6,323 nucleotides of DNA. Origin: Methanobacterium sp. GTDB taxonomy: Archaea; Methanobacteriota; Methanobacteria; Methanobacteriales; Methanobacteriaceae. A program made the position numbers and the translations under genes. Position 1 is the stretch's first letter. Each line of letters starts with the position of its first letter. Below, piece by piece: positions 5,699-6,323 of the stretch. The notes under the pieces are model-generated. The model did not search any database, was not told the DNA's origin, and was given only the letters and a program-made list of their open reading frames with translations. The stretch is taken from NCBI GenBank assembly GCA_003164415.1, contig PLTK01000111.1, positions 1-6,323 on the forward strand, in the 5' to 3' direction.

Positions 5699-5947
5699 CT
5701 AACTACTATTATTGTATTATTAATAATTACACTTGATTCTAGATGAATAAAAAAAATTGTATGATATACAATTGTTAGTCTTAAAATGTTTTTTTATTAA
5801 TGAATTATGATAGGATACCATTGGAGGTCATAGCTTTTCTATTGATAATAAATAGCCATAACTATATGATATTAATATGACAACTAAAATTCTTAAAAAG
5901 TTTTGATTACTGTGGGGGGTTTGTACCATAACTTATTAGGATCAAAA

Positions 5948-5960
5948 TTATATTTATAAT
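5948..5960 (+). promoter_or_regulatory. Putative TATA box for cfbD
   Basis: TTATATTTATAAT is the best TATA-like element before cfbD. A start about 25 bp downstream would fall near 5980, giving a leader of about 50 nt. Its near-symmetry means it could also drive minus-strand transcription starting near 5929. Confidence 0.4.
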
Positions 5961-6015
5961 TCTCAATTGATAAAAACGATAATAAAAGTTTAAACTAAAT
6001 GTTCACGTATTTATA

Positions 6016-6021
6016 GAGGTG
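6016..6021 (+). promoter_or_regulatory. Shine-Dalgarno that decides the TTG start of cfbD
   Basis: GAGGTG lies seven bases before TTG 6029. No ATG lies at the expected N-terminus; the first in-frame ATG is codon 18, inside conserved sequence. The SD position therefore supports the TTG. Confidence 0.8.
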
Positions 6022-6028
6022 AAAGAAT

Positions 6029-6323
6029 TTGCATCCAAGACCAAGCCCAATAGCGGCGTCATTATACACTTTACGCGATATGAACGCCGATGTTATCATA
6101 CTACACGGCCCACATGGCTGTTGTTTCAGAACTGGTCGTCTTTTAGAGAACGATGGAGTTAGGGTTGTTACCACATCCATGTCTGAAAATGATTTCATTT
6201 TTGGTGCTTCAGAAAAACTAGAGGAAACATTAATAAAGGTGGACGAAATGTTCTCACCTAAACTTGTTGGAGTTGTTGGAACCTGTGTCAGCATGATTAT
6301 AGGTGAAGACATGAAAGAAGCAG
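6029..6323 (+). CDS. cfbD: CfbD, catalytic subunit of the F430 reductive cyclase (N-terminal 98 residues, cut by the window edge)
   Basis: CfbD is the nitrogenase NifD-like component that binds Ni-sirohydrochlorin a,c-diamide and, fed by CfbC, carries out its six-electron reduction and lactam ring closure to seco-F430, the penultimate step of F430 synthesis. The N-terminus MHPRPSPIAASLYTLRD is characteristic of the family. It is followed by LHGPHGCCFRTGRLLE (25-40) with Cys31/Cys32, the conserved stretch VRVVTTSMSENDFIFG (44-59), and VGVVGTCVSMIIGED (80-94) with Cys86. In NifD-like proteins, cysteines at such places hold the 4Fe-4S cluster. Translation starts at TTG 6029. The gene runs off the right edge, so length and completeness are unknown. 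It stands apart from cfbC, which lies about 5.8 kb away on the other strand. Confidence 0.93.
   Translation, partial: MHPRPSPIAASLYTLRDMNADVIILHGPHGCCFRTGRLLENDGVRVVTTSMSENDFIFGASEKLEETLIKVDEMFSPKLVGVVGTCVSMIIGEDMKEA

Larger units (their letters stand above)
5699..6028. other. Divergent intergenic region between sfsA and cfbD
   Basis: This 330-bp gap holds the probable promoters of both flanking genes. It contains an isolated GGAGGT (5823-5828) with no proper reading frame behind it, a small inverted repeat CTATT/AATAG (5839-5855), and a run of six G (5914-5919) that stands out in such AT-rich DNA. A 33-codon minus-strand frame (5828-5929) encodes a hydrophobic peptide but has no SD and is reported only as an observation. 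Confidence 0.55.

Noticed and set aside
5995..6312. Minus-strand open frame of 105 codons
   Set aside because: It is antisense to cfbD, whose protein sequence is clearly recognisable.

Overview
The window looks like chromosomal DNA from a methanogenic archaeon of the order Methanobacteriales, probably a mesophilic, AT-rich Methanobacterium-type species. Three things support this. Both edges carry genes of coenzyme F430 synthesis (cfbC and cfbD), a pathway tied to methyl-coenzyme M reductase. The potassium channel aligns almost residue for residue with MthK of Methanothermobacter. Start sites show archaeal signals: GGAGGT/AGGTGAT Shine-Dalgarno (SD) motifs, or TATA boxes about 25 bp upstream of apparently leaderless starts. 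I see no tRNA, rRNA, insertion sequence, CRISPR array or phage gene.

Layout, left to right: cfbC (minus, cut by the left edge); a large AT-rich gap; a short TiaS-related protein (plus); a 46-residue cysteine-rich microprotein (minus); an 84-residue unknown protein (plus); a FAD-dependent dehydrogenase of the COG2509 type (minus); a 0.5 kb AT-rich gap; an MthK-like calcium-gated potassium channel (plus); sfsA (minus); cfbD (plus, cut by the right edge). The eight genes strictly alternate in strand. Convergent pairs are separated by only 22 to 34 bp and divergent pairs by roughly 240 to 530 bp, so each gene appears to be its own transcription unit.

Functionally, cfbC and cfbD encode the two halves of one nitrogenase-like enzyme, the Ni-sirohydrochlorin a,c-diamide reductive cyclase, yet here they lie about 5.8 kb apart and point outward. 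The genes between them show no evident link to F430 synthesis. The most interesting points are local departures from known families. The channel has lysine where MthK has calcium ligand Glu212, and serine for the first threonine of the selectivity filter. The TiaS-like protein lacks the C-terminal half of TiaS and has GIDNTS where TiaS enzymes have GIDDTD. The microprotein has four cysteines and one of the clearest SD motifs in the window. I did not find a convincing new multi-gene system.
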